Source: Desulfatirhabdium butyrativorans
GTDB taxonomy: Bacteria; Desulfobacterota; Desulfobacteria; Desulfobacterales; DYRK01
Direction of reading: 5' to 3'
Length of the DNA: 15,078 nt
Assembly (NCBI GenBank): GCA_020718785.1
Contig: DYRK01000083.1
Location: 1-15,078 of the forward strand
Positions 1-6,879 of this stretch are shown here, in pieces; position 1 is the stretch's first letter, and every line of letters begins with the position of its first letter. Made by a program: the position numbers and the translations under genes. A model generated the notes under the pieces. That model saw only the letters and a list, made by a program, of their open reading frames with translations, had not been told where the DNA came from and ran no database searches.

Positions 1-6
1 TACTGT

Positions 7-29
7 AAAACGGCTTTGCAAGCCGTTTT
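7..29 (-). terminator. Terminator-like hairpin, second after the operon
   Basis: The stem arm AAAACGGCTT pairs perfectly with AAGCCGTTTT around a TGC loop and is flanked by A and T runs in both orientations. It is slightly more GC-rich than the hairpin at 73-95. It is likely part of the same mobile repeat family and may serve as a bidirectional terminator. Confidence 0.5.
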
Positions 30-72
30 TCTAATTAGTCCGCTGAAACGATCTGCAAAATCGTTCTACAGT

Positions 73-95
73 AAAACAGCTTTGCAAGCTGTTTT
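73..95 (-). terminator. Terminator-like hairpin, first after the operon
   Basis: This is a perfect 10-bp stem with a 3-nt loop, preceded by AAAA and followed by TTTT on either strand, so it could act as a Rho-independent terminator in both directions. It lies 28 bases past the stop of the EAL-CBS-GGDEF gene. The stem has few GC pairs, so strength is uncertain; a second hairpin at 7-29 could back it up. Confidence 0.5.
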
Positions 96-122
96 GAAAA
101 ATCGTTCTACAGCAAAACGAAA

Positions 123-2003
123 TTAAATTATAGCAGGACTGACAAGTCCGGAAGACAGGGCAGATACTGAAGCGGGCGGGAACGGGAGCCTGTCTTTGTG
201 TGAAAACTCATCCGGATTGTCGGGATGCTTATGTATATCGCCGAGGCAGACCGAACAGATTTTATCCGGATTGTCCTTTGCTTCTTTGCTGTGCTTTTCT
301 GCAATATTGGTGATCTCTTTGACAGATAGGAAACGTAAACGTGAAGCCGGCATTTCCAAAATAGTGCTTCTGGCTGCAAGCAAGGGAATGTTGACAATCT
401 TTTTATCCGGCAGCCATGAGACAATATATCCCTTTTTGATGGAAGCCGGATCATAGAAGCTTTCGGCGTTTCTGTGAAATACCTCCAGCAACTGTTTTAT
501 TTCAATTCGGGTTTTGACCATAGACGCCTCGCGTATTCCCATAAAAAAGTCATCTCCGCCGATATGTCCTGCAAAATGATCCGGAGAAGTGACCATTTTT
601 CTGAGCAGTTCCGAAAAAAGGAGAATCACGCGGTCCCCTTCACGGAACCCGTATTTGTCGTTGTAGAATTTAAAATTGTCAAAGTCGAAATAGGCAAACA
701 TATAAGAGGATTTCGTATCTCTGAGCGCGGATGAGATATATTCGTAAACCAGCGTGGAACCCGGCAGTTTGCTCAGAGGATTCTGGTCACTGGCAGCGGC
801 AAGGTTCTTCTCGTTAAGCGTTTTCAGCAGAGAAGACGCGCTCAGGAATCCTACATATCTCATGTTGTCAACTATGAGAATGCCCTCGATATTTTCGTCA
901 CGCGAAAAGCTTTCCAGAATTTTTTCGGTGGGGCTGCGGATATCGGCAACCGGAAATTTGCTGATGAATTTGTCAATATTTTTTCCGAAAGCAGGATTCT
1001 GAAGCAATTCGTTTCCGTACCGGGAGTAAGTATAATTCTTAAAACTTTTTTCCCGGATGATTCCCAGAGGCTCTCCGTTGGCACTGATGACCGGAAGGAA
1101 AGTAATCTCTCTTTTCTCCTTGAACTTTTTAAAGACTTCGGAGATATCCGTGTGATAAGAAACGGTCTCGATTTTCTTGATTTCTCCGGCAAGCAACGCA
1201 TTGTTTTCAGGAGCCTGCCGTCCTCTCGCGCTCTGACTCAGCACCGTGATGTTCCGGTATTGCTCTCTGAGAAAACTCGGCTTCATTTCAGGACGCTGAA
1301 CCAGAAAGCCCTGAATCATGTCGCAGCCGATATCCCGGAGGATGAAATACTCCTCTTTTTTTTCCAGACCTACGGCAATGACAAGGCTGCCGAGATAATG
1401 GGCGACATCTGTGATATTGGACACAAAGAGCTTTTTCTTCGAATCTTTTTCAATATCCTGAATAAAAAAACGGTCAATTTTGATGAAATCGGGTTCGCTG
1501 TAATACAAAGTCCGAAGATTGGAAAAGCCCATGCCGTAACCGTCTATGGCAATTTTGAATCCCTGCGAACGGTAGCTTTTCAAAACAGCCACCATTTCGT
1601 CGCTTTCCCATAAACTGCTCTTTCCTGATATTTCAAAACAGATATTATCCGGAGAAAGCTCATACTGTTTCATCAGAGCCAGCGTTTTTTCAGGCTTGTA
1701 TTCTTTGGCGTCCGGGTTCCGTCTGTCTAAATTGACAAACAGCTTCATCTCCTTCTGTTTCAGCAGAGCAGAGAATTTTCTTATGGCTTTTTTCTGAACA
1801 GCCAGTTCCAGTTGAGGAAGCATCTTGTCTGTATATGCCTGATCCAGAAATTCTTTTACAGACCGGAACCCGAAAGCGTTATAATTCCGCAGAAGCGCCT
1901 CGTATCCGTAACATGCCCCTGTATGCGTGTTGACAATCGGCTGGAATGCAAAATCAATATTGGAAAGCCGCTGGGACCAGTTGTCAAAATTTAAAAGTGT
2001 CAT
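123..2003 (-). CDS. EAL-CBS-CBS-GGDEF protein with degenerate EAL site
   Basis: This is a 626-residue cytoplasmic signalling protein of the cyclic-di-GMP family. An N-terminal EAL domain (about 15-245) is followed by a CBS pair (about 278-395) and a GGDEF domain (about 405-560); no membrane segment is visible. EAL retains EALLR (35-39), N91, E124, D154, K175 and Q231. The usual DD pair is D154-G155, and the AEGVE glutamate is V211, so phosphodiesterase activity is doubtful. GGDEF reads GGDDF (482-486) with FDFDNFKFYN upstream and no RxxD inhibitory site; cyclase activity is uncertain. The frame stays open to 2114, but the ATG at 2003 has a strong GAGGAGGA site and begins 13 bases after the preceding gene's stop, so I use it. 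It is the last gene of the phosphate operon. The C-terminal tail (about 580-626) holds a CxxC and is of unknown role. Confidence 0.9.
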   Translation of the reverse strand: MTLLNFDNWSQRLSNIDFAFQPIVNTHTGACYGYEALLRNYNAFGFRSVKEFLDQAYTDKMLPQLELAVQKKAIRKFSALLKQKEMKLFVNLDRRNPDAKEYKPEKTLALMKQYELSPDNICFEISGKSSLWESDEMVAVLKSYRSQGFKIAIDGYGMGFSNLRTLYYSEPDFIKIDRFFIQDIEKDSKKKLFVSNITDVAHYLGSLVIAVGLEKKEEYFILRDIGCDMIQGFLVQRPEMKPSFLREQYRNITVLSQSARGRQAPENNALLAGEIKKIETVSYHTDISEVFKKFKEKREITFLPVISANGEPLGIIREKSFKNYTYSRYGNELLQNPAFGKNIDKFISKFPVADIRSPTEKILESFSRDENIEGILIVDNMRYVGFLSASSLLKTLNEKNLAAASDQNPLSKLPGSTLVYEYISSALRDTKSSYMFAYFDFDNFKFYNDKYGFREGDRVILLFSELLRKMVTSPDHFAGHIGGDDFFMGIREASMVKTRIEIKQLLEVFHRNAESFYDPASIKKGYIVSWLPDKKIVNIPLLAARSTILEMPASRLRFLSVKEITNIAEKHSKEAKDNPDKICSVCLGDIHKHPDNPDEFSHKDRLPFPPASVSALSSGLVSPAII

Positions 2004-2016
2004 GGGTTCCTCCTCT

Positions 2017-2451
2017 TCAGGTTTGAATTTCTTTGATCCAATTTTCAATACGGTCTTTGATCCCGTCCCTGATTCTGCGAAGTCCGGCCTGCTTTTCCTC
2101 GGATGTTCCGACAAGCTTTTCAGGATCCGGGAAAGGCCAGTTCAGTCTTTTGGTAATCCCGGGAAAAACAGGGCATTCTTTTTCATCGGAGTCATCGCAG
2201 ACCGTGATGACAAAATCATATATTCTGCCTTGTCTGAAAAATTCGAATACGCTGTCTGTTTTTTTGGAACTCAGATCAATCCCTTTTTCCTGCATGACTT
2301 CAATCACCGAGGGAAGCACCGAAGCCGGTCTGAAGCCCGCACTTTCCGCATAAAACCGGTCTCCTGCCAGAGTGTTGAGAAAGGCTTCTGCCATCTGACT
2401 TCTTCCGCTGTTGTGAACGCATATAAACAGCACTTTCTGTTTCGGTTTCAT
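2017..2451 (-). CDS. arsC: Arsenate reductase, LMW protein-tyrosine-phosphatase fold
   Basis: This 144-residue cytoplasmic enzyme likely reduces arsenate to arsenite, recycled by thioredoxin. The phosphatase-like loop is C11-V-H-N-S-G-R17-S, the CX5R signature. Two further cysteines, C85 and C93, lie in VCDDSDEKECP, the redox pair that separates arsenate reductases from true tyrosine phosphatases. The WPFPDP segment carries the general acid, about D109. Length matches the family (about 130-145). The start has AAGGA seven bases upstream and lies 22 bases after the kinase stop. No arsenite efflux gene or ArsR regulator is in the window. Its place in a phosphate-uptake operon fits, because Pst imports arsenate as a phosphate analogue. 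A phosphatase role is the main alternative. Confidence 0.87.
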   Translation of the reverse strand: MKPKQKVLFICVHNSGRSQMAEAFLNTLAGDRFYAESAGFRPASVLPSVIEVMQEKGIDLSSKKTDSVFEFFRQGRIYDFVITVCDDSDEKECPVFPGITKRLNWPFPDPEKLVGTSEEKQAGLRRIRDGIKDRIENWIKEIQT

Positions 2452-2473
2452 TCAGGATTCCTTTCTTTTTTTC

Positions 2474-3178
2474 TTACGGCAGTTTTGCCCGGGGCAGGGT
2501 GAATTTGAGTTCGGTTCCCTTGCCGATTTCGCTTTCTGCCCATATTTCGCCGCCGTTTTTTTCTACCAGGTCTTTGCAGAGCATCAGTCCCAGACCGGAC
2601 CCCGGTTCCTTTTCTGTTCCGAAGCTTATCCTATACCCGGCCTCGGTAAACAGTTTATCCATATTTTCCCTGCTCATACCGATGCCGGTATCGCAGACCG
2701 TTATTTCGATAAATCCCTCATCCGCGGCTCCGGATGAGATTTTGACTTCGCCGCCGCAGGGCGTGAATTTGACGGCATTGGAGACCAGATTCCTCATAAT
2801 GATTTTAAGGCATCGGATATCTGCAAGAACATAAGTGTCTTTCCGGATCAGCGAAGTGAAACGGATATTTTTTCTTCGGGCATCTTCTTTGAACATCGCC
2901 AGTTTGTCGGATACAATCCGATAAACATCTGCATTATCGGGCGAAAGACGGAGCCGACCGTCCTGTGACGCCGCCCATTGCAGAAGATTTTCCAGTAATA
3001 TGTGTGCAGATTCCGAGGTGCTATGAATCATCTTCACATAGTCTTTGATCTCGCTTGAAGTCAATGTTTCGAAATCCTCGACCAGCAGTCCGGCAAGCCC
3101 TTTTATAGACCCGACAGGATTCCGCAAGTCATGGGCGATGATGGAAAACAGTCTGTCTTTTGAAATGGATTCTGTCAT
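2474..3178 (-). CDS. Minimal soluble sensor histidine kinase
   Basis: The 234-residue protein is almost only a kinase core. The dimerisation/phosphoacceptor helix has H16 in FSIIAHDLRNP. The HATPase domain has an N-box with N130 and N134 (RNLVSNAVKFT), a G1 box DTGIGM from D163 and a G2 box GSGLGL from G193. There is no PAS, HAMP or membrane segment. The ATG at 3178 is chosen because the longer frame starts with TTG at 3253, inside phoU; AAAGGAT lies upstream with slightly long spacing. It follows phoU by 31 bases. PhoR normally follows or precedes phoB, but no response regulator is encoded here. I infer that it takes its signal from PhoU/PstB or a partner and phosphorylates a regulator encoded elsewhere. 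The 3' end is 22 bases from arsC. Confidence 0.88.
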   Translation of the reverse strand: MTESISKDRLFSIIAHDLRNPVGSIKGLAGLLVEDFETLTSSEIKDYVKMIHSTSESAHILLENLLQWAASQDGRLRLSPDNADVYRIVSDKLAMFKEDARRKNIRFTSLIRKDTYVLADIRCLKIIMRNLVSNAVKFTPCGGEVKISSGAADEGFIEITVCDTGIGMSRENMDKLFTEAGYRISFGTEKEPGSGLGLMLCKDLVEKNGGEIWAESEIGKGTELKFTLPRAKLP

Positions 3179-3209
3179 GATGAACGGTATCCTTTCATGT
3201 AACGGAGTT

Positions 3210-3899
3210 TCAAAACAATTGCTCGGAAGACTTGAAATTTCCGTGACGCACAATTTCGCCTTCGATCAGATAAATGACTTCTTCGGCGATGTTGGTGGCA
3301 TGGTCTCCGACACGCTCGAGGTGACGTGAAATCAGGAACATATTGATCAGATACCCCACACGGTTCGGAATTTCGGCAATGATCTGCTTCAGCCGGTCAT
3401 AGGCGTCGTTTTTCAGGGCATCTATCTCGCTGTCCATCACACATACTTTCAGTGCGAGGTCAACATCAAGTTTTACGAGAGAATCCAGACTCATTTTGAG
3501 CATGGTCTGAACTTTTTCCGCCATGACGCTGTAATCAAACTGTATATTCAGTTTTTCGCGTTTTGCGAGAATCTGAACCCGCTGGGCAATGTTTTTGGCT
3601 TCATCTCCGATCCGTTCCAGATCGTTGTTGATCTTGATGACTGCAACGATAAAGCGGAGGTCCACCGCTACGGGCTGATACAATGCCAGAATTTTGAGAC
3701 ATTCCTCTTCGATATCCACTTCTTCTTCGTCTATGAGATGATCCTCTCTGATAATCTTATCGGCAAGACGGGCGTCTCTCAGTTCGATACAGCGGCAGGC
3801 CATGCGGATCCGCTCTTCCACCATCGCGCTCAGTGCAAGAATTCTGCTTTTCAGTTTGTCGAGTTCTCTGTGAAAATGCTTGTGCTTTGTAACCATCAT
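3210..3899 (-). CDS. phoU: Phosphate transport system regulator PhoU
   Basis: This 229-residue all-helical cytoplasmic protein links the Pst transporter to the phosphate-sensing kinase and represses the Pho response when phosphate is plentiful. It has two PhoU repeats, each with the metal-binding E/DxxxD-type motif: NNDLERIGDEAKNIA in the first half and RHLERVGDHATNIAEE in the second. Length is typical. The frame is open to 3929, but a GGGGGGAG site lies just before a double ATG at 3899/3896, so the start is one of these two. It follows pstB with a repeat-bearing gap of about 60 bases and precedes the minimal kinase, its probable partner. Confidence 0.95.
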   Translation of the reverse strand: MMVTKHKHFHRELDKLKSRILALSAMVEERIRMACRCIELRDARLADKIIREDHLIDEEEVDIEEECLKILALYQPVAVDLRFIVAVIKINNDLERIGDEAKNIAQRVQILAKREKLNIQFDYSVMAEKVQTMLKMSLDSLVKLDVDLALKVCVMDSEIDALKNDAYDRLKQIIAEIPNRVGYLINMFLISRHLERVGDHATNIAEEVIYLIEGEIVRHGNFKSSEQLF

Positions 3900-3925
3900 A
3901 TCTCCCCCCTCTTGTCGAAGCCATT

Positions 3926-3960
3926 TCAATTCTCACTTTTCAATTCTCACTTCTCACTTC
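3926..3960. repeat. TTCTCAC heptad repeats, pstB-phoU gap
   Basis: Between the pstB stop and phoU, the plus strand reads as iterations of TTCTCACTT and CAATTCTCAC. The same motif family fills the gaps at 4741-4806 and 6808-6879. It lies in the untranslated spacer upstream of the phoU ribosome-binding site. Confidence 0.75.
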
Positions 3961-3961
3961 T

Positions 3962-4723
3962 TCAACCGAAACGTCCGGTTATATAATCCTCGGTCTGTCT
4001 GAGCTTGGGACGGGTAAAGACCGTATCTGTCTCGCCCACCTCGATGAGTTTTCCCATGTAGAAAAACGCGGTTTTGTCGGAAACTCTCGCAGCCTGCTGC
4101 ATACTGTGGGTTACAATAATAATCGTATAAGACTTCTTCAGCTCGTGAATAAGTTCTTCGATTTTCTGCGTCGCGATGGGATCCAGCGCGGAACAGGGTT
4201 CATCCATCAGAAGCACTTCGGGTTCCACAGCCAGCGCGCGGGCAATGCAGAGACGCTGCTGCTGCCCACCGGACAGTCCCAGCGCGGACTCATGAAGCCG
4301 GTCCTTGACTTCTTCCCATAGCGCGGCTTTTTTAAGACTTTCTTCCACCCGCTTTGTGATGGATGTATGATCGCGCAGACCGTTGACCCGCAGCCCGTAA
4401 GCAATATTTTCAAAAATGGTTTTGGGAAAAGGATTCGGCTTCTGAAAAACCATTCCGACCCTGCGCCTGAGCATGACCACATCCACCGAGGGGTCATAAA
4501 TATCTTCCTCATCCAGCAGAATTTTCCCGTCCACCCGGCTGATCGGAATCAGATCGTTCATACGGTTCAGGCATCGCAGATAAGTGCTTTTTCCGCAGCC
4601 CGAAGGACCGATCAGCGCAGTGACTTCGCAGGCATTGAAGTCAAGGGATACGTCATGCAATGCCTGAGCTTCGCCATAGTAAAAATTCAGATGCTTTGAA
4701 AGCATTTTCAATTCCTGAGCCAT
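3962..4723 (-). CDS. pstB: Phosphate ABC transporter ATP-binding protein PstB
   Basis: This 253-residue ATPase energises phosphate import through PstC-PstA. All ABC motifs are present: Walker A GPSGCGKST (39-47), Q-loop Q94 in VFQKPNPFP, signature LSGGQQQR from L150, Walker B VLLMDEP with catalytic E175, and switch histidine H206. FYYGEAQALHDVSL and the MNDLIP segment are typical of PstB. The frame extends to 4792, but that part translates the GTGAGAAG repeat; the ATG at 4723 with AAGGAT upstream gives the standard length. It is fourth in the operon, after pstA. Confidence 0.97.
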   Translation of the reverse strand: MAQELKMLSKHLNFYYGEAQALHDVSLDFNACEVTALIGPSGCGKSTYLRCLNRMNDLIPISRVDGKILLDEEDIYDPSVDVVMLRRRVGMVFQKPNPFPKTIFENIAYGLRVNGLRDHTSITKRVEESLKKAALWEEVKDRLHESALGLSGGQQQRLCIARALAVEPEVLLMDEPCSALDPIATQKIEELIHELKKSYTIIIVTHSMQQAARVSDKTAFFYMGKLIEVGETDTVFTRPKLRQTEDYITGRFG

Positions 4724-4740
4724 AATCGATATCCTTATGA

Positions 4741-4806
4741 AAGTGAGAAGTGAGAAGTGAGAAATAAAAAAACCGGAATATTCACTTCTCATTTTTCATT
4801 TCTCAC
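4741..4806. repeat. Inverted GTGAGAA heptads, pstA-pstB gap
   Basis: On the plus strand the left side is three tandem AAGTGAG/AAGTGAG units (4741-4763), and the right side is the opposite orientation, TTCACTTCTC and TTTCTCACTT (4780-4806), around an A-rich centre. The arms can fold into an imperfect stem that fills nearly the whole gap between pstA and pstB. Same family as 3926-3960 and 6808-6879. Confidence 0.75.
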
Positions 4807-4807
4807 T

Positions 4808-5767
4808 TTATTTCAATTTCCTTCTCAGACGGGACCGCCATATAATAGCAAGAAGATTCATGCCCAGTACGAGTCCGATCAGTACCAGCGCGGTGCCGTA
4901 CTGCAAAGGACGCGTTGCCTCGATTTCCGTGCCTGCGGTTGCCAGCACATAGATATGATAGGGCAGTGCCATTATTTTGCTGAAAATCGAAGAAGGCATT
5001 TTCTCAGGCACAAAAAAAGCCGCGGCTGTAAACATAATGGGAGCAGTTTCCCCGGCAGCCCGGCTTAGTCCTAAAATTGCTCCGGTGAGAATACCGGGCA
5101 ATGCTGCCGGCAATACTACCCGCCATATTGTCTGCCATTTGGTGGCGCCCAGAGCTAATGAGGCTTCCCGATAGGTGTCGGGGACTGTTTTCAATGCTTC
5201 TTCGGTAGAGCCGATTATGACCGGCAGCGTGATAGCTCCCAGCGTAAGCGCGCCGGCAGCAATGCTGACGCCCATTTTCAGATAAATAACAAAGAACGCA
5301 AGCCCGAAAAGTCCGAAAACTACCGAGGGAACCCCGGCAAGATTATTGATGCCGAGCCGGATGATTCTGAGAATCCGACCGGGCCGTGCATATTCGTTCA
5401 GATAAATCGCCGATGCCACACCGATAGGCAAAGATACCAGAATTGCGCCGAAACTCAGATATACCGTACCGATAATACAGGGAAAAATTCCACCTTTTGT
5501 CATGGCGTCCCGCGGAATATCGGTGAGAAAAGTCCAACTGATCGCTGACAGTCCGTTTTTCAGCATAAAGAAAATGATGATAAACAATGCCAGTCCGTTA
5601 ATCGCGGCGGCAATGTAAAGAAAGGTGAACACAATCTTCTGTGTCACCTTTCGGCGATTATGAATAGCCTCAGCCGCCTTCTGAATTTCCGTGGCGCCTA
5701 TTTTTTTAACCTTTTCCTTTGGCGGCGGGGAAAAGACTTTTTCATCTGACGAAGCTGCTATATCCAT
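4808..5767 (-). CDS. pstA: Phosphate ABC transporter permease PstA
   Basis: The 319-residue inner-membrane permease forms the phosphate channel with PstC. A hydrophilic, presumably cytoplasmic N-terminal extension of about 42 residues (proline- and lysine-rich) precedes about six membrane helices. The BPD-type EAA loop begins at E201 (EASLALGATKWQTIWRVVLP), the contact site for PstB. RAAGETAPIMFTAA is characteristic of PstA. AGGAG lies about 11 bases before the start. It sits between pstC and pstB, and the gap to pstC carries two hairpins. Confidence 0.95.
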   Translation of the reverse strand: MDIAASSDEKVFSPPPKEKVKKIGATEIQKAAEAIHNRRKVTQKIVFTFLYIAAAINGLALFIIIFFMLKNGLSAISWTFLTDIPRDAMTKGGIFPCIIGTVYLSFGAILVSLPIGVASAIYLNEYARPGRILRIIRLGINNLAGVPSVVFGLFGLAFFVIYLKMGVSIAAGALTLGAITLPVIIGSTEEALKTVPDTYREASLALGATKWQTIWRVVLPAALPGILTGAILGLSRAAGETAPIMFTAAAFFVPEKMPSSIFSKIMALPYHIYVLATAGTEIEATRPLQYGTALVLIGLVLGMNLLAIIWRSRLRRKLK

Positions 5768-5797
5768 TTTATTTATCTCTCCTATAGATTTTCAGTA

Positions 5798-5813
5798 GGG
5801 CAGTTTGCTGCCC
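5798..5813. repeat. Small hairpin in the pstC-pstA gap
   Basis: GGGCAG and CTGCCC pair around a TTTG loop. It is the more pstA-proximal of the two stems in this 129-base gap and lies about 30 bases before the pstA start on the transcribed strand. Confidence 0.5.
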
Positions 5814-5833
5814 GCCCTGCATTCCGGAGACAG

Positions 5834-5856
5834 GTGCTGAAATTTCATTTCAGCAC
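5834..5856. repeat. Perfect hairpin in the pstC-pstA gap
   Basis: GTGCTGAAAT and ATTTCAGCAC form a perfect 10-bp stem with a 3-base loop. It is not followed by a clear T run on the minus strand, so it looks more like an mRNA-stabilising or processing hairpin than a terminator. This gap lacks the heptad repeats found in the other pst gaps. Confidence 0.6.
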
Positions 5857-5896
5857 TCCTGGATGGTCTGAAAATCTCGCATTCAGGCGGCTCTTT

Positions 5897-6790
5897 TTAA
5901 AGTGTGGAATCGCCGACCTGTTTATATCGGTAAGCAATATGATCCGCAATGATGTTGAACATCAGAGTAAAAAGGAAAAGTACAATGCCGGTAGCAAACA
6001 GGGCATAGTAATGGTCTCCTCTGAACGGAGCTTCAGCCATTTCCGCGGCAATGCTTGCAGGCATGGGTCTTACCGGATCAAAGAGCGATGCCGGTATCAT
6101 GGCTGCACCGCCAGCGACCATAAGCACGACCATAGTTTCTCCGATGGCTCTGGACATACCGAGAATAACAGCCGTGCTGATTCCCGAAAGCGAAGCCGGA
6201 ATAACTACCCGCCATATAGTTTCCCAGTGCGTCGCGCCTAAAGCAAGAGAAGCTTCTTTCAGTGCTGTCGGTACGCTGTAAATGGCATCTTCGGAAAGAC
6301 TGCATATCGTAGGGACAGACATGAAAGCCAGCATCAGTGCGGCATTGAAAAGATTCAGACCTGTTGCCAGATTGAATGTCTCCTGCAAAAAGGGTGCGAC
6401 TACCACCATCCCGAAAAATCCGATAACCACCGATGGCAAAGCAGCCAGAAGTTCGACCATAGGTTTTACAATCTCTCCCACCTTGCGGGAAGCCAATTCT
6501 GCAAGATAAACAGCTGTCATGACTCCCAGCGGCACCGAAATCAGCGAAGACACGGCCATCACTGAGACAGATGCCAGAATCAGCGGGAAAATACCGAAGT
6601 CAGGCGGATCCGAGGTAGGATACCAATACTGCCCGAAAATAAATTCCTTTATCGAAACCTTGCCGAGAATCGGAAGCCCTTCCATAAAAAGAAATACCAT
6701 AATCATGAAAAGAATCGCTACCGAAGCGGCAGCCGTACAGAAAAAAAATTTGCGTACAAGCTTTTCGACAGTCCGACGGTTTATTATCAT
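5897..6790 (-). CDS. pstC: Phosphate ABC transporter permease PstC
   Basis: This 297-residue inner-membrane permease partners PstA. The first membrane helix spans about 13-36, followed by a periplasmic loop with YWYPTSDPPDFGIFP, a typical PstC segment, and about five more helices. The EAA loop starts at E179 (EASLALGATHWETIWRVV). SRAIGETMVVLMVAGG is the PstC counterpart of the PstA SRAAGET motif. The start is preceded by TGAGGA with 9-base spacing. It follows pstS with a repeat-filled gap of about 90 bases. Confidence 0.96.
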   Translation of the reverse strand: MIINRRTVEKLVRKFFFCTAAASVAILFMIMVFLFMEGLPILGKVSIKEFIFGQYWYPTSDPPDFGIFPLILASVSVMAVSSLISVPLGVMTAVYLAELASRKVGEIVKPMVELLAALPSVVIGFFGMVVVAPFLQETFNLATGLNLFNAALMLAFMSVPTICSLSEDAIYSVPTALKEASLALGATHWETIWRVVIPASLSGISTAVILGMSRAIGETMVVLMVAGGAAMIPASLFDPVRPMPASIAAEMAEAPFRGDHYYALFATGIVLFLFTLMFNIIADHIAYRYKQVGDSTL

Positions 6791-6807
6791 ATTGATTTCC
6801 TCAGATT

Positions 6808-6879
6808 AAGTGAGAAGTGAAGAGTGAGAATCGAGAAATATTTCTCACTTTTCACTTCTCAATTCTCACTTATTCTCAC
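6808..6879. repeat. Inverted GTGAGAA heptads, pstS-pstC gap
   Basis: The plus strand runs AAGTGAGAAGTGAAGAGTGA, then switches at about 6838-6846 (GAAATATTTC) to TTTCTCACTT, CACTTCTCAA and TTCTCACTTA. The block is an imperfect palindrome that begins right at the pstS stop. In the transcript it would give a stem just 3' of pstS, possibly protecting that message or reducing readthrough into pstC. Confidence 0.75.

Larger units (their letters stand above)
1..122. repeat. Hairpin repeats after the phosphate operon
   Basis: The stretch beyond the last operon gene holds two perfect 10-bp stems with 3-nt loops, at 7-29 (arm AAAACGGCTT) and 73-95 (arm AAAACAGCTT). They sit in related contexts (CTGTAAAAC, ATCGTTCTACAG). 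The G12:C24 pair of the first hairpin is A78:T90 in the second, a compensatory change that argues the paired structure matters. The same arm family recurs in the elements at 11783-11908 and 14082-14193. The window edge prevents finding the outer end of this element. Confidence 0.75.

Noticed and set aside
1152..1613. 153-residue plus-strand open frame
   Set aside because: It is antisense to the EAL-CBS-GGDEF gene, without a ribosome-binding site or domain.
2004..2114. Longer N-terminus for the EAL-CBS-GGDEF protein
   Set aside because: It would overlap arsC by about 100 bases, whereas the ATG at 2003 has a strong GAGGAGGA site.
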